64,000 nt of DNA from Melioribacteraceae bacterium. GTDB lineage: Bacteria; Bacteroidota; Ignavibacteria; Ignavibacteriales; Melioribacteraceae. Of this stretch, positions 23,576-32,896 are shown piece by piece. The stretch spans positions 1 through 64,000 of the forward strand of contig JALSTB010000043.1 in assembly GCA_026983955.1 (NCBI GenBank). The letters are read 5' to 3'. Made by a program: the position numbers and the translations under genes. Under the pieces are notes generated by a model. It was not told the DNA's origin. It was given only the letters and a program-made list of their open reading frames with translations, and ran no database searches. Position 1 is the stretch's first letter, and the number at the start of each line of letters is the position of its first letter.

Positions 23576-25843
23576 ATGAAAATAAGAAAACAAGAAGCGC
23601 TCGAGTATCACAGTAAAGGCAGACCCGGCAAAATCGAGGTCAGATCAACAAAGCCTTTTTTCACCTCACGCGATTTGTCTTTGGCTTATACACCCGGCGT
23701 AGCTGAGCCTTGCTTGGAAATTAAAAAAAATCCCGACGATGTTTACAAATATACCGCACGTGGTAATTTGGTTGCGGTAATCTCAAACGGTACAGCCGTG
23801 CTTGGACTTGGCTCCATAGGTCCGGAAGCGGGTAAACCGGTTATGGAAGGAAAAGGTGTGCTTTTTAAGAGATTTGCTGATATCGACGTTTTCGATATTG
23901 AAATTAACACAACCGATCCGGACGAGTTTATAAAAACCGTAAAATTACTGGAGCCTACTTTCGGTGGAATAAATCTGGAAGATATAAAAGCGCCGGAATG
24001 CTTTCAGATTGAAGAAGAACTTAAAAAATCGATGAACATTCCCGTTTTTCACGACGATCAACACGGAACCGCAATAATTTCGAGTGCCGCGTTAATTAAT
24101 GCAGCGGAAATTGCAGGTAAAAAACTCGAAGATTTGCGAATGGTAATTGTAGGTGCCGGAGCCGCCGGAATCGCTTGTGCAAAACTTTACGTTCAAGCCG
24201 GTGTGAAAAAAGAAAATATTGCAATGTTCGATTCGAAAGGGCATATTACCAAAGACCGTACCGATTTAAACAAATACAAATCGGAATTTGCCACCGAGAA
24301 AAAATACGCTTCCCTCGAAGAAGCAATGATGGGCGCCGATGTATTCGTCGGACTTTCGAAACCGAATCTCGTATCGAAAGAAATGGTTAAAAATATGGCG
24401 CCGAATCCGATAATTTTTGCACTTGCCAATCCCGATCCCGAAATAACTTACGAAGATGCAATTTCCGTAAGAGACGATTTAATAATGGCAACCGGCAGAA
24501 GTGATTACCCGAATCAAGTAAATAATGTGCTCGGATTCCCCTTTATTTTCAGAGGTGCACTCGATGTTCGCGCAAAAGCAATAAACGAAGAGATGAAAAT
24601 GGCAGCGGTTAAAGCTTTGGCAAATTTGGCTAAAGAAAAAGTACCCGAAGTGGTTGTTAAAGCTTATGGTAACGTTGAATTTTCTTTCGGCAGGGAATAT
24701 ATAATTCCCAAACCGTTCGATCCGCGTGTACTTTGGAAAGTTGCTCCGGCCGTGGCAAAAGCGGCAATCGAATCCGGTGTTGCCCGCCGTAAAATTGAAA
24801 ATTGGTTTGAGTACGAAGAACAACTGAAAGAACGCCTCGGGTATTCGCAAGAAGTGATCAGGGCAATGATCCATAAAGCTCAGCGGAATCCCAGAAAAGT
24901 TGTTTTCCCGGAAGGTGAAGAAGAAAGAATTATTCGTGCTGCTTACGACGTTGCAGTCCACGATAAAATTGCTCAACCGGTTCTTTTGGGTAAGAGGGAA
25001 AATATTCTAAATAAAATTAAGGAATTGGGATTCGATAGCAAGATTTTTACCGTTATCGAACCGGAAAGAGATGAAAAATTGGAAAAATATGCAGATGAAT
25101 TTTATCAACTGCGACAAAGGAAAGGAATAACCCGCAGAGAAGCTTTACGTTTGATGAAACAACCTAATTATTTCGGTTCTATGATGGTTCGTTTTGGCGA
25201 TGTGGACACATTGCTGGGGGGATTGACCCAGAATTATCCCAACACCATACGGCCTGCTCTGGAATGCATTGGCGTTAAAGAAGATTTGGGGTTGGTCAGC
25301 GGGCTCTACATTGTTATTATAAACCGGAAAGTTTATTTCTTCGCCGATACTACGGTTAATATCAATCCCACTGCCGAAGAACTTGCTAAAATCGCCATAA
25401 GTACAGCCGATACTGTAAGGGAATTCGACATCGAACCGAGAGTGGCAATGCTTTCGTTCAGTAATTTCGGTAGCGTCAAACATCCCGAAACTCTTAAAGT
25501 TAAGAAAGCCGTTGAAATAGTTAACGAACAAAGACCCGATATTATTTTGGATGGGGAAATGCAAGCCGATACTGCAGTTGTAACCGAAATACTTAATTCC
25601 GAATTTCCGTTCGCAAGATTGAAAACAGCGGCAAACGTGTTGATTTTCCCCGACTTGAATGCCGGAAATATTGCTTATAAGTTATTCGAAAGAATTACGG
25701 ATGCATCCGTTATAGGTCCGGTTTTAATGGGAATGAAAAAACCGGTTCATATTTTACAAAGAGGTGCTTCGGTAAACGATATTGTTAATATGACAGCAAT
25801 AGCAGTAGTGGAAGCAAGTAAACACGAAAGTATAATAACTTGA
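23576..25843 (+). CDS. maeB: NADP-type malic enzyme fused to phosphotransacetylase-like domain
   Basis: A 755-residue MaeB-type protein. Residues 1-420 are the malic enzyme (oxidative decarboxylation of malate to pyruvate), with [30 protein letters not shown], the metal/substrate motif [16 protein letters not shown] and the Rossmann loop [12 protein letters not shown]. Residues 430-755 are phosphate-acetyltransferase-like ([20 protein letters not shown] at the start). In MaeB the C-terminal domain usually senses acetyl-CoA rather than catalysing. It appears monocistronic and links central carbon flow to acetyl-CoA, next to the acetylation cassette at 28.7-32.9 kb. Confidence 0.95.
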   Translation: MKIRKQEALEYHSKGRPGKIEVRSTKPFFTSRDLSLAYTPGVAEPCLEIKKNPDDVYKYTARGNLVAVISNGTAVLGLGSIGPEAGKPVMEGKGVLFKRFADIDVFDIEINTTDPDEFIKTVKLLEPTFGGINLEDIKAPECFQIEEELKKSMNIPVFHDDQHGTAIISSAALINAAEIAGKKLEDLRMVIVGAGAAGIACAKLYVQAGVKKENIAMFDSKGHITKDRTDLNKYKSEFATEKKYASLEEAMMGADVFVGLSKPNLVSKEMVKNMAPNPIIFALANPDPEITYEDAISVRDDLIMATGRSDYPNQVNNVLGFPFIFRGALDVRAKAINEEMKMAAVKALANLAKEKVPEVVVKAYGNVEFSFGREYIIPKPFDPRVLWKVAPAVAKAAIESGVARRKIENWFEYEEQLKERLGYSQEVIRAMIHKAQRNPRKVVFPEGEEERIIRAAYDVAVHDKIAQPVLLGKRENILNKIKELGFDSKIFTVIEPERDEKLEKYADEFYQLRQRKGITRREALRLMKQPNYFGSMMVRFGDVDTLLGGLTQNYPNTIRPALECIGVKEDLGLVSGLYIVIINRKVYFFADTTVNINPTAEELAKIAISTADTVREFDIEPRVAMLSFSNFGSVKHPETLKVKKAVEIVNEQRPDIILDGEMQADTAVVTEILNSEFPFARLKTAANVLIFPDLNAGNIAYKLFERITDASVIGPVLMGMKKPVHILQRGASVNDIVNMTAIAVVEASKHESIIT

Positions 25844-25900
25844 TTTAGGGCAAAAAAAATGCACAAATTCCGTTTTATTTAAATTCCACTTAAAATCTGA

Positions 25901-25908
25901 TATCTTTG
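25901..25908 (+). promoter_or_regulatory. Possible Bacteroidota-type -7 box (TATCTTTG)
   Basis: TATCTTTG fits TAnnTTTG and lies 37 bases before the start of the L,D-transpeptidase-like gene. No clear TTG -33 element is present at the expected distance, so this is tentative. Confidence 0.3.
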
Positions 25909-25944
25909 TACCGGTTATAAAATTATTTTCCGTATATTCGTTAA

Positions 25945-26571
25945 ATGTTAAGAAATGTCATCTATATTTCGTTAAGCATAATCTTATTTTTTGCGGGAAC
26001 GTTAATTTACGGTATTATTTTAAATCTTAACGAAATAACCCTTAAAGAATCGATGAGGCTGAAGGGAATTCAACGAATTGATAATCCCTACTTAATTGTT
26101 GACAGAAAAAATTATTTAGTCGAGTTATATTCCGGCAATATACAAATTAAAAAATACCGGGCGGCATTCGGCAAAAACAGAAGCAGTATTAAAACTTCAC
26201 CGGATGATTTTGTTACACCGGTAGGTGAATTTAAAATATGTGATAAAACCGACAGCACAAAATATTATAAAAAATTGACGTTAAATTACCCTACGGTAAA
26301 AGATGCCGCAGAAGGCTTGAAAAAAGGAATAATAAATAAAACGGAGTTTAATGAAATCAAGCGGGCACAAGAGCAAGGTGGTTGCCCGCCTTTCAATACC
26401 CAATTAGGTGGAAACATCAGCATTCACGGCTTGGGGAAATTTAATATTGTTTTGAAAAACCTTCCCTTTGTTTTTAATTGGACCAACGGTTCAATCGCAA
26501 TAAGTAATGAGGGAATGGATGAGTTGTTTTCCGTTATGCAAATAGGAAATAATGTTAAAATTATTAATTAA
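25945..26571 (+). CDS. YkuD/L,D-transpeptidase-fold protein with catalytic Cys replaced by Ser
   Basis: A 208-residue protein with one N-terminal membrane anchor or signal (residues 5-27) and a YkuD fold: YLIVDRKNYLVELYSG, TPVGEFKICDKTD, and SIHGLGKFN carrying the conserved His161. The active-site segment is NWTNGSIAISNEGMDELF. Relatives read xWTxGCIAxSNExMDEL, so the nucleophilic Cys is Ser183 (TCA). Two base changes separate TCA from either Cys codon, which argues against a single read error. L,D-transpeptidases cross-link peptidoglycan or attach proteins to it in the periplasm. This one is either inactive (binding only) or uses an unusual serine. Its end overlaps the outer-membrane barrel gene by 20 bases. 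Confidence 0.85.
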   Translation: MLRNVIYISLSIILFFAGTLIYGIILNLNEITLKESMRLKGIQRIDNPYLIVDRKNYLVELYSGNIQIKKYRAAFGKNRSSIKTSPDDFVTPVGEFKICDKTDSTKYYKKLTLNYPTVKDAAEGLKKGIINKTEFNEIKRAQEQGGCPPFNTQLGGNISIHGLGKFNIVLKNLPFVFNWTNGSIAISNEGMDELFSVMQIGNNVKIIN

Positions 26572-28669
26572 AATATTGAAAATTAATAAAAATTCGTTCT
26601 ATGTTTTAATTATTTCCATCATTGGGTTTTCGGGAAGCTTGTTTGCTCAACAGCAGTATGAATTGGTCAGTATAGAATTTACCGGCGATCCGGTTTTTTC
26701 TTCATCCGAATTGGAAACCGTTATTTCTTCACAAGAATCACCGGGCTGGTTTTCGAAAGCAATTAAAAGTATAACCACCTTCGAGACCAATACCGTCTTT
26801 TTCGATTCGCTTTTGATTCCGGACGATATTGAAGCGTTGCGGCAATTTTATATGTCCCACGGATATTTTAAAGCCAAAATAAAATCCGGTTATGTTTTAA
26901 TCGACAGTGTTTACGAAGCCTATTTAACGTATAATATAAATGCAGGTCCCCGGTTTACAATACGTAATGTTGAAATAAAAGGCTTGGAGGCAATTCCGGC
27001 GGAATTTAACGAAATGATTTTATCCGATATTACATTGGATTCGAATTCTTTTTATTCCGACCGCCTGGTGGAAGATAACCGGAATTTCATTTTAAATTTT
27101 CTGTACGATCACGGATATATGCTTGCAAAATCGCTGCTTCCCGTTGTGGATATCGATACAATGAACAACATTACGGATGTAAAGCTTGAGTTTACTCCCG
27201 GAGGCCGTTACAAGATAAATAAAATTTCAATCGAGCGAACAGGCGACGGTAAAGATTTGGTGAAAGACGATTTGATAAATGAAATAGCGGATTTGAAACC
27301 GGGTAACTATTACAGTTTATACGATTTGAAAAAAGCGCAAATACGTTTATACCGGACAAATTTATTCACCTCCGCATTGGTGAGTGGAGTGGTAAGCGAT
27401 ACCGTCGATCATTTTGTGCCAATAAAAATTGCAGCGGATGTTGGACTTCTTCACGAACTGTCGCCCGAACTGATTTTGATTAATGAAGAAAATACATTTA
27501 AATTCGGATTCAGCCTAAGCTTTATGAAAAAAAATTTTTTTGGTGGAGCCAGAAAATTTACTACCCGCATTTCTTCGGCGGCACAAAATATTGCCGATTT
27601 TATTTCCAATCCCTCACTGAGTGAAAATAATGTTTACGGTTATGTTGATTTCCGTTTGGGACTTGAACAACCTTTCATTTTCGGAAAGCCGGTTTATACC
27701 AAACTGGAAAATTACTATACTCTTCAAAAAAAGCAGAATCAATATAACACCAGATTAATTGGTGCGCAGCTCAGTCTGAATTTCGAATTGCCTAAATATA
27801 CTTACCTTACTTCACTTTCCGGTTACCTGAATATTCAGGCATCGGAATATATTTTTCAAACCGGATATATTAGAAAAGTATTTTCACTTTTCACCGATAC
27901 TTTAATTATCAATCCGCTCACAAGTAAAAGTACAAACGTTTTACTCGGTATTCACCTTGGTGCAAACAAGACCGACAAATATGTTTTCCCAACCCGCGGA
28001 TACAGTTTGGCACTGGAACTTGAAGACGGTAATTCACTTTCGTATCTGGCAAGTAAGTTAGGCGGATATAATATGAATGCACCGCTTTACTACAAAGCAT
28101 TGCTTACAACCTCTTTTTACCTGCCGGTTTATAACAGCGATAAAAATGCTTTCGGGGTTAAAATAAAAACGGGTTTTATTCACACTTACCGCGGTGATAA
28201 ATTCGGTATTCCGCTTAACGAAAGATTCATAGCCGGAGGCAGTAATTCCGTTAGAGCTTGGAAAACCAACGATTTGACGCCGCCGCTTACAACTATCAAT
28301 CAATTACCGACCAACATAACAAAAGAAGAATTGGAAAGCGTTTTGCTAAAGGGAATTACTCCGGGCGGTTTCTTTTTATTCGAAAGCTCAATCGAGACAA
28401 GAAACCGCATATATGATAACTTCGGTGGTGTTCTGTTTGTTGATATTGGAAACACGTGGAACAGTTATAAAGAATTCAGATTTGACGGGCTTGCTGTTGG
28501 CGTTGGCTTCGGGTTCCGTTATTATTCCAGTTTTGCGCCAATTAGAATCGATCTTGGTGTAAAAGCATACGATCCGTTCGACAGGCGACCGTTTTGGCAA
28601 AGAATAAATGATTACAGAGGTTTTTGGAATACAACTTCAATTCAACTGGGAATAGGAGAAGCATTTTAG
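26552..28669 (+). CDS. Omp85/BamA-TamA-like outer-membrane protein
   Basis: A 705-residue protein with a signal peptide ending near LFAQ, POTRA-like domains (residues about 35-290, with the typical IRNVEIKGLEAIP strand and YSLYDLKKAQIRLYRTNLF) and a C-terminal 16-strand barrel domain. The barrel includes the conserved GGSNSVRAWKTNDL region and an FPTRGYSLALELE strand, and the chain ends in phenylalanine. This is the bacterial surface antigen family that inserts or exports outer-membrane proteins. Two or three POTRA domains suggest TamA-like rather than BamA. The start at ATG 26552 overlaps the upstream gene; TTG 26576 would give a tidier signal peptide. Confidence 0.85.
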   Translation: MLKLLIKILKINKNSFYVLIISIIGFSGSLFAQQQYELVSIEFTGDPVFSSSELETVISSQESPGWFSKAIKSITTFETNTVFFDSLLIPDDIEALRQFYMSHGYFKAKIKSGYVLIDSVYEAYLTYNINAGPRFTIRNVEIKGLEAIPAEFNEMILSDITLDSNSFYSDRLVEDNRNFILNFLYDHGYMLAKSLLPVVDIDTMNNITDVKLEFTPGGRYKINKISIERTGDGKDLVKDDLINEIADLKPGNYYSLYDLKKAQIRLYRTNLFTSALVSGVVSDTVDHFVPIKIAADVGLLHELSPELILINEENTFKFGFSLSFMKKNFFGGARKFTTRISSAAQNIADFISNPSLSENNVYGYVDFRLGLEQPFIFGKPVYTKLENYYTLQKKQNQYNTRLIGAQLSLNFELPKYTYLTSLSGYLNIQASEYIFQTGYIRKVFSLFTDTLIINPLTSKSTNVLLGIHLGANKTDKYVFPTRGYSLALELEDGNSLSYLASKLGGYNMNAPLYYKALLTTSFYLPVYNSDKNAFGVKIKTGFIHTYRGDKFGIPLNERFIAGGSNSVRAWKTNDLTPPLTTINQLPTNITKEELESVLLKGITPGGFFLFESSIETRNRIYDNFGGVLFVDIGNTWNSYKEFRFDGLAVGVGFGFRYYSSFAPIRIDLGVKAYDPFDRRPFWQRINDYRGFWNTTSIQLGIGEAF

Positions 28670-28725
28670 TAAATTAATTTTAATTTTAAATAACGGAATT
28701 TTCCACACCTAACCGCAGGGTAATT

Positions 28726-31131
28726 ATGTTTCGCATTATTACGGAAGGTTTGGATTACAAAGAACATGTTCTACTGAAAAACGGACAAGGGATTTTGCTT
28801 AAACCCGCTACCGTCGAAGATTTTCAGCTAATTAAATCTTTCATGAAACGTGTTTCACGCGAAAGTTTGCACATGCGCTTTATGGCAGCTGTATCGGAGG
28901 TTTCCGATAAGTTGATTAACGATTTGTGCAGTGGGGATTTTAAAGATTCCGGATGCTTGCTTGCAATTACGGGTGAAGGAGAAAATGCCAAAGTGGTTGG
29001 CGTTGGAAATTATACCGCCACAGGCAACGGTCGTTCGGCCGAGGTTGCTTTTCTTATTGAAGATGAATATCAAGGCAAAGGAATTAGCACTTTGTTGCTG
29101 GAAAGGTTGGCCGGACTTGCAGCGGCAAACGGCATAATTGAACTGGAAGCGGAGGTTTTACCCGACAACCAGCCAATGATAAATGTGTTCAAAAATTCCG
29201 GTTTCACTGTTCACCAAGTATGGAATTCCGATACAATTCATATCGAATTGCCTGTGGGGAGCGCAGCTGCTCTTTGGAAAAAAGCGGAACTGCGGGAAAG
29301 AATAGCAGTGGCAAATTCTTTATCTCCCATTCTCAATCCGGAAACAGTTGCCGTAATCGGTGCTTCGAGGGACCCCGACTCGATTGGAAATATAATTTTC
29401 AAAAATATTTTAAATGGAGGATTTACCGGAACCCTTTATCCCGTCAATCCGGAAGCCGTTTCGATTAGCGGAGTAAAAGCATATTCCAAAATTTCCGAAT
29501 TGCCGGAAAAAATCGATTTGGCGGTTGTTTCATTACCGGCTGAAAAAGTACTTGGCGCCGTGGAAGAAGCAATTAAAGCTGGTGCAAAAGGATTTGTTAT
29601 TGTCTCGGCAGGTTTTGCAGAAGCCGGTGAAGAAGGTAAAATCAGGCAACAAAAATTAGTCGATTTAATTCAAGCCAACGGTGTAAGATTAATCGGTCCC
29701 AGTTGCCTTGGGGTGATGAATACCAGCCCACAGATTTTGTTGAATGCAAGTCTTGCCCCGTTGATGGCAAACCGGGGTCCGGCAGGATTTTTTTCACATT
29801 CGGCCGCATTGGGTTTGGTTATACTCGAATATGCAACCGAGAACGGATTGGGTTTCACATATTTTGTTTCCGCCGGAAACAGGGCGGATGTAACGGGAAA
29901 CGATTTATTACAATTTTGGGAAGAGGATCCCGATACCAAAATGGCAATAATGTATCTGGAAACATTCAAAAACCCGCGGCGGTTTGTTCGAATTGCAAGA
30001 CGTATGTCGTACAAAAAGCCGATTCTTTGTGTGAAAAGCGGAAGGAGCCGTGAAGGTAAAAAAGCAACCGAACAAAGAAGCGGAATTCCCGGAGCAGGCA
30101 AGGTTGAAGTGGAAGCTCTGTTTCAGCAGACGGGTATAATTTTAGCCGAAACATTGGAAGACCTTTTCGATGTAGCGCTCGTTCTTGCTCATCAACCGTT
30201 GCCTAAAGGAAACAAAGTGAGTATTATTGCAAATTCCGCAGGAATGGCTACCATATTTGCGGATGCATGCGAGGCTAACGGATTGGAAATAAAAGGACCG
30301 GGCTTGGTGAACTTGGGTGCTTTTACGTCACCAGGGCATTATCGCGATTCGGTGAAAAAAGCTCTTACGAACGATGACGTAGATGCCTTGTTAATCGGTT
30401 ATGCATGTGTGGGAAATTGTACTACACAACCATTCGCACAAGCAATAAGATTGGGAGTGAAAGAAGCAGAAGAGCAAACGGGTATACGTAAACCGGTGTT
30501 GCTTTGTTTAATGGGTGAAGTCGGTTCCGTATCTTTAATCGAAGAAGATGAAGAACAGAGAATGTTTCCCGCTTTCCGTTTTCCCGAAGCAGCTCCCAAA
30601 GCATTGGGTAAAATTGTGAAGTATGTTGAATTTAAAAACAGTCCGCACGGCGAAATAGTTTGGTATGAAAACGTAAACGCCGATGAGAGCAGAAAATTGG
30701 TTCAAAGTTTGATTAAAAATTATTTAACGAACGAAGAAGTGTTTGAGGTTGAAAAATCCGGTGCTCTGCAGATTCTCCGTTATTACGGAATAGAATTTTC
30801 GGATGTTCCCGCAATTGAAACTAATGAATTGGAAATTTCAGTAAAAACCGATCCGTTGTTCGGACCCTTAATCGAATGTAAAAAAGAATCCAAATCGGTT
30901 TTGCGAATTACGCCTTTAACCGACCGTGATATTGATGAAATATTAAAAAGTATCAATATTAATAATACCACTTTAATTAAAGAAGTGCTCGGAAAAATAT
31001 CGCAGCTTATCGAAGAAATTCCATGGTTATGGTGTTTGAAATTAAAATTGAATGAAAAAGATGGAAATTTGGTATTGTATGAAATTTCAATGAAGCTAAA
31101 ATCTTCGGGTATTAAAAGACCATCGTATTAA
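28726..31131 (+). CDS. GNAT acetyltransferase fused to degenerate NDP-forming acyl-CoA synthetase (Pat-like)
   Basis: An 801-residue protein, probably a protein lysine acetyltransferase. Residues 20-170 are a GNAT domain (acetyl-CoA loop EDEYQGKGISTLLLE). Residues 190-490 are the CoA-binding and ligase subdomains of an ADP-forming acetyl-CoA synthetase (AVIGASRDPDSIGN; FVSAGNRADVTGNDLLQF). The phospho-His segment, SSHTGA in active synthetases, is TEQRSG with Arg451 in place of His. The ATP-grasp part (665-801) lacks its ATP-binding half but keeps LFGPLIE and RITPLTDRDIDEI. Salmonella Pat has the same domains in the reverse order and has also lost the His. The next genes are a CBS-ACT protein and a deacetylase, as in acuABC. 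Confidence 0.85.
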   Translation: MFRIITEGLDYKEHVLLKNGQGILLKPATVEDFQLIKSFMKRVSRESLHMRFMAAVSEVSDKLINDLCSGDFKDSGCLLAITGEGENAKVVGVGNYTATGNGRSAEVAFLIEDEYQGKGISTLLLERLAGLAAANGIIELEAEVLPDNQPMINVFKNSGFTVHQVWNSDTIHIELPVGSAAALWKKAELRERIAVANSLSPILNPETVAVIGASRDPDSIGNIIFKNILNGGFTGTLYPVNPEAVSISGVKAYSKISELPEKIDLAVVSLPAEKVLGAVEEAIKAGAKGFVIVSAGFAEAGEEGKIRQQKLVDLIQANGVRLIGPSCLGVMNTSPQILLNASLAPLMANRGPAGFFSHSAALGLVILEYATENGLGFTYFVSAGNRADVTGNDLLQFWEEDPDTKMAIMYLETFKNPRRFVRIARRMSYKKPILCVKSGRSREGKKATEQRSGIPGAGKVEVEALFQQTGIILAETLEDLFDVALVLAHQPLPKGNKVSIIANSAGMATIFADACEANGLEIKGPGLVNLGAFTSPGHYRDSVKKALTNDDVDALLIGYACVGNCTTQPFAQAIRLGVKEAEEQTGIRKPVLLCLMGEVGSVSLIEEDEEQRMFPAFRFPEAAPKALGKIVKYVEFKNSPHGEIVWYENVNADESRKLVQSLIKNYLTNEEVFEVEKSGALQILRYYGIEFSDVPAIETNELEISVKTDPLFGPLIECKKESKSVLRITPLTDRDIDEILKSININNTTLIKEVLGKISQLIEEIPWLWCLKLKLNEKDGNLVLYEISMKLKSSGIKRPSY

Positions 31132-31144
31132 TTTAGGGGGAAAA

Positions 31145-31774
31145 ATGTTAATTAATGAAATTATGCACCGTGAGCCCGTAACAATTTCTCCGGACACAAA
31201 ATTATTTGCGGCTTATAAACTGATGCATGAAAAAAATATCCGTCATTTACCGGTAATTGAAAACGGTAAATTGGTGGGAATTATAACCGACCGGGATTTA
31301 CGAAGCGCAACCAGCAAACTTTCCGAAGAACCGTTTCAACCGGAGGACGAAGTAGGGAAAGTTATGAAGAAGGATGTAAAAACAATTCATCCTCTCGATC
31401 CGGTGGATATTGCTACGAAAATTATGAGGGAAAATAAAATCGGTTGCCTGCCCGTTTTGGAAAACAATAAGCTCATCGGAATTGTTACGGTAACCGATAT
31501 GCTGGATGCTTTGTTAATGCTTACCGGTATTCACCGCCCTTCGGGAAGATTGGAAATAAGTTTGCCGGATAAGCCAGGTAAATTGGCAAAACTTGCACAA
31601 CATCTAGCCGAAAAAAGAGTCAATATTCATTCGATATTAACGTACCCGGCAATAAACGGAAGAATAAGAATTGTGTTAAGAATAAGTACCATCGATATTC
31701 GTGGCATTGCGCAAGGTCTTTGCAATGCGGGATTTGAAATTATTTGGCCTCCTCAAATGTCATGTGCGGAATAA
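31145..31774 (+). CDS. acuB: AcuB-like protein: two CBS domains plus ACT domain
   Basis: A 209-residue protein with tandem CBS domains (residues 5-60: MHEKNIRHLPVIENGKLVGI; residues 75-130: MRENKIGCLPVLENNKLIGI) and a C-terminal ACT domain (RLEISLPDKPGKLAKLAQ, residues 140-205). This is exactly the domain order of Bacillus AcuB. CBS domains bind adenine nucleotides and ACT domains bind small ligands, so it is probably the energy or metabolite sensor of the cassette. A GGGGGAAAA ribosome-binding site precedes ATG 31145. It lies 13 bases after the acetyltransferase and overlaps the deacetylase start, so the three are co-translated. Confidence 0.88.
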   Translation: MLINEIMHREPVTISPDTKLFAAYKLMHEKNIRHLPVIENGKLVGIITDRDLRSATSKLSEEPFQPEDEVGKVMKKDVKTIHPLDPVDIATKIMRENKIGCLPVLENNKLIGIVTVTDMLDALLMLTGIHRPSGRLEISLPDKPGKLAKLAQHLAEKRVNIHSILTYPAINGRIRIVLRISTIDIRGIAQGLCNAGFEIIWPPQMSCAE

Positions 31775-32895
31775 TTTATCACCCGAAATACTTGGAGTAT
31801 GATTTAGGCGACCAACATCCGTTCAGTCCGGTCCGTATTGAAATGGTAATGGATTTGCTGCATGAATTTGGTATTGAGCCGGAAGTTGAAACTCCGGAAG
31901 TTGTAACACCGCAACAGCTTGAAGTGATTCATGAGCCTGAATATATTGAAGTTGTTGAAAAAGCCGGAAGGGGAGAAACAGATACGAGATTTGAAAAATA
32001 CGGATTGGGCACAGCCGATAATCCGGTAAAAAAAGGAATGGCGGAAGCGGCAAGATATATCTGCGGCGGAACTTTGCTCGGCGCCCGGCTACTTTTGGAA
32101 AACAAATACAAAAAAGTCCTGCAAATGGGCGGGGGGTTTCATCATGCTCAAAGAAATTTGGCTTCCGGATTTTGCCTCTACAATGATTTGGCTTTGGCAA
32201 TTAAACACATGACGGAAAACGGTTGGCATGTAGCTTACCTCGATATAGATGTTCACCATGGTGACGGAGTGCAAAATATTTTTTATGAAGATGATAAAGT
32301 AATGACTTTGTCTTTACATGAATCGGGTGAATATCTTTTCCCTGGAACAGGTTGGATTTACGAATCGGGAAAAGGAATGGGAAAATCCCTTAAACTGAAT
32401 TTACCTTTCGAACCTTTTACCGAAGGGGAATCATATATCGGTATTTTAGATGAATTATTGGAATCGGCGCTCGGGTATTACCGTCCGGATGCATTGATTG
32501 TTCAAGCCGGTGCCGATGCTCATTTCTCCGATCCGCTTGCCGATTTATTGCTGACCACACAAGATTATGAACGGATTTTTAAAGCCGTTATCCAAAAGGC
32601 GGATGCCTATGCCAACGGAAGAGTTCTTTTTACTTTCGGTGGAGGTTATTCTTTTGAAGCAACGGCAAGAATATGGTCACTTTTATTTTTTATATTAGTA
32701 AATTCAAATATTGAAGAGAAATTACCTGAAACATGGTTGAAAAAATGGGAGGAAAGATTGGGTGTGAAAATTAAAGAAACGTTTCACGACCCAAATCCAT
32801 CCTACAAGCAAATTCCACGGAAGAGTGAAATTGAAAATCATAACAAAGATATGCTTAGGCGTTTACTCGATATTGTAATGCCCGATTGGTTCTGA
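31762..32895 (+). CDS. acuC: AcuC-like zinc-dependent (histone-deacetylase family) protein deacetylase
   Basis: A class I/II HDAC-fold deacetylase of about 377 residues. The active-site dyad is GFHHAQRN, the zinc ligands are in YLDIDVHHGDGVQ (Asp and His) and QAGADAHFSDPLA (Asp), and the transition-state Tyr is in TFGGGYS. Family members such as AcuC remove acetyl groups from acetyl-CoA synthetase lysines. ATG 31762 is preferred to the TTG at 31744 because MCGIIYHPKYLEYDLGDQHP begins the family's conserved N-terminus. It overlaps acuB by 13 bases and ends 1 base from the convergent hydrolase gene. The substrate here is inferred; no acs gene is in the window. Confidence 0.9.
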   Translation: MCGIIYHPKYLEYDLGDQHPFSPVRIEMVMDLLHEFGIEPEVETPEVVTPQQLEVIHEPEYIEVVEKAGRGETDTRFEKYGLGTADNPVKKGMAEAARYICGGTLLGARLLLENKYKKVLQMGGGFHHAQRNLASGFCLYNDLALAIKHMTENGWHVAYLDIDVHHGDGVQNIFYEDDKVMTLSLHESGEYLFPGTGWIYESGKGMGKSLKLNLPFEPFTEGESYIGILDELLESALGYYRPDALIVQAGADAHFSDPLADLLLTTQDYERIFKAVIQKADAYANGRVLFTFGGGYSFEATARIWSLLFFILVNSNIEEKLPETWLKKWEERLGVKIKETFHDPNPSYKQIPRKSEIENHNKDMLRRLLDIVMPDWF

Positions 32896-32896
32896 T

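Noticed and set aside
31744-31762. TTG 31744 as the acuC start
   Set aside because: The conserved N-terminus begins at ATG 31762; the extra six residues have no family support.
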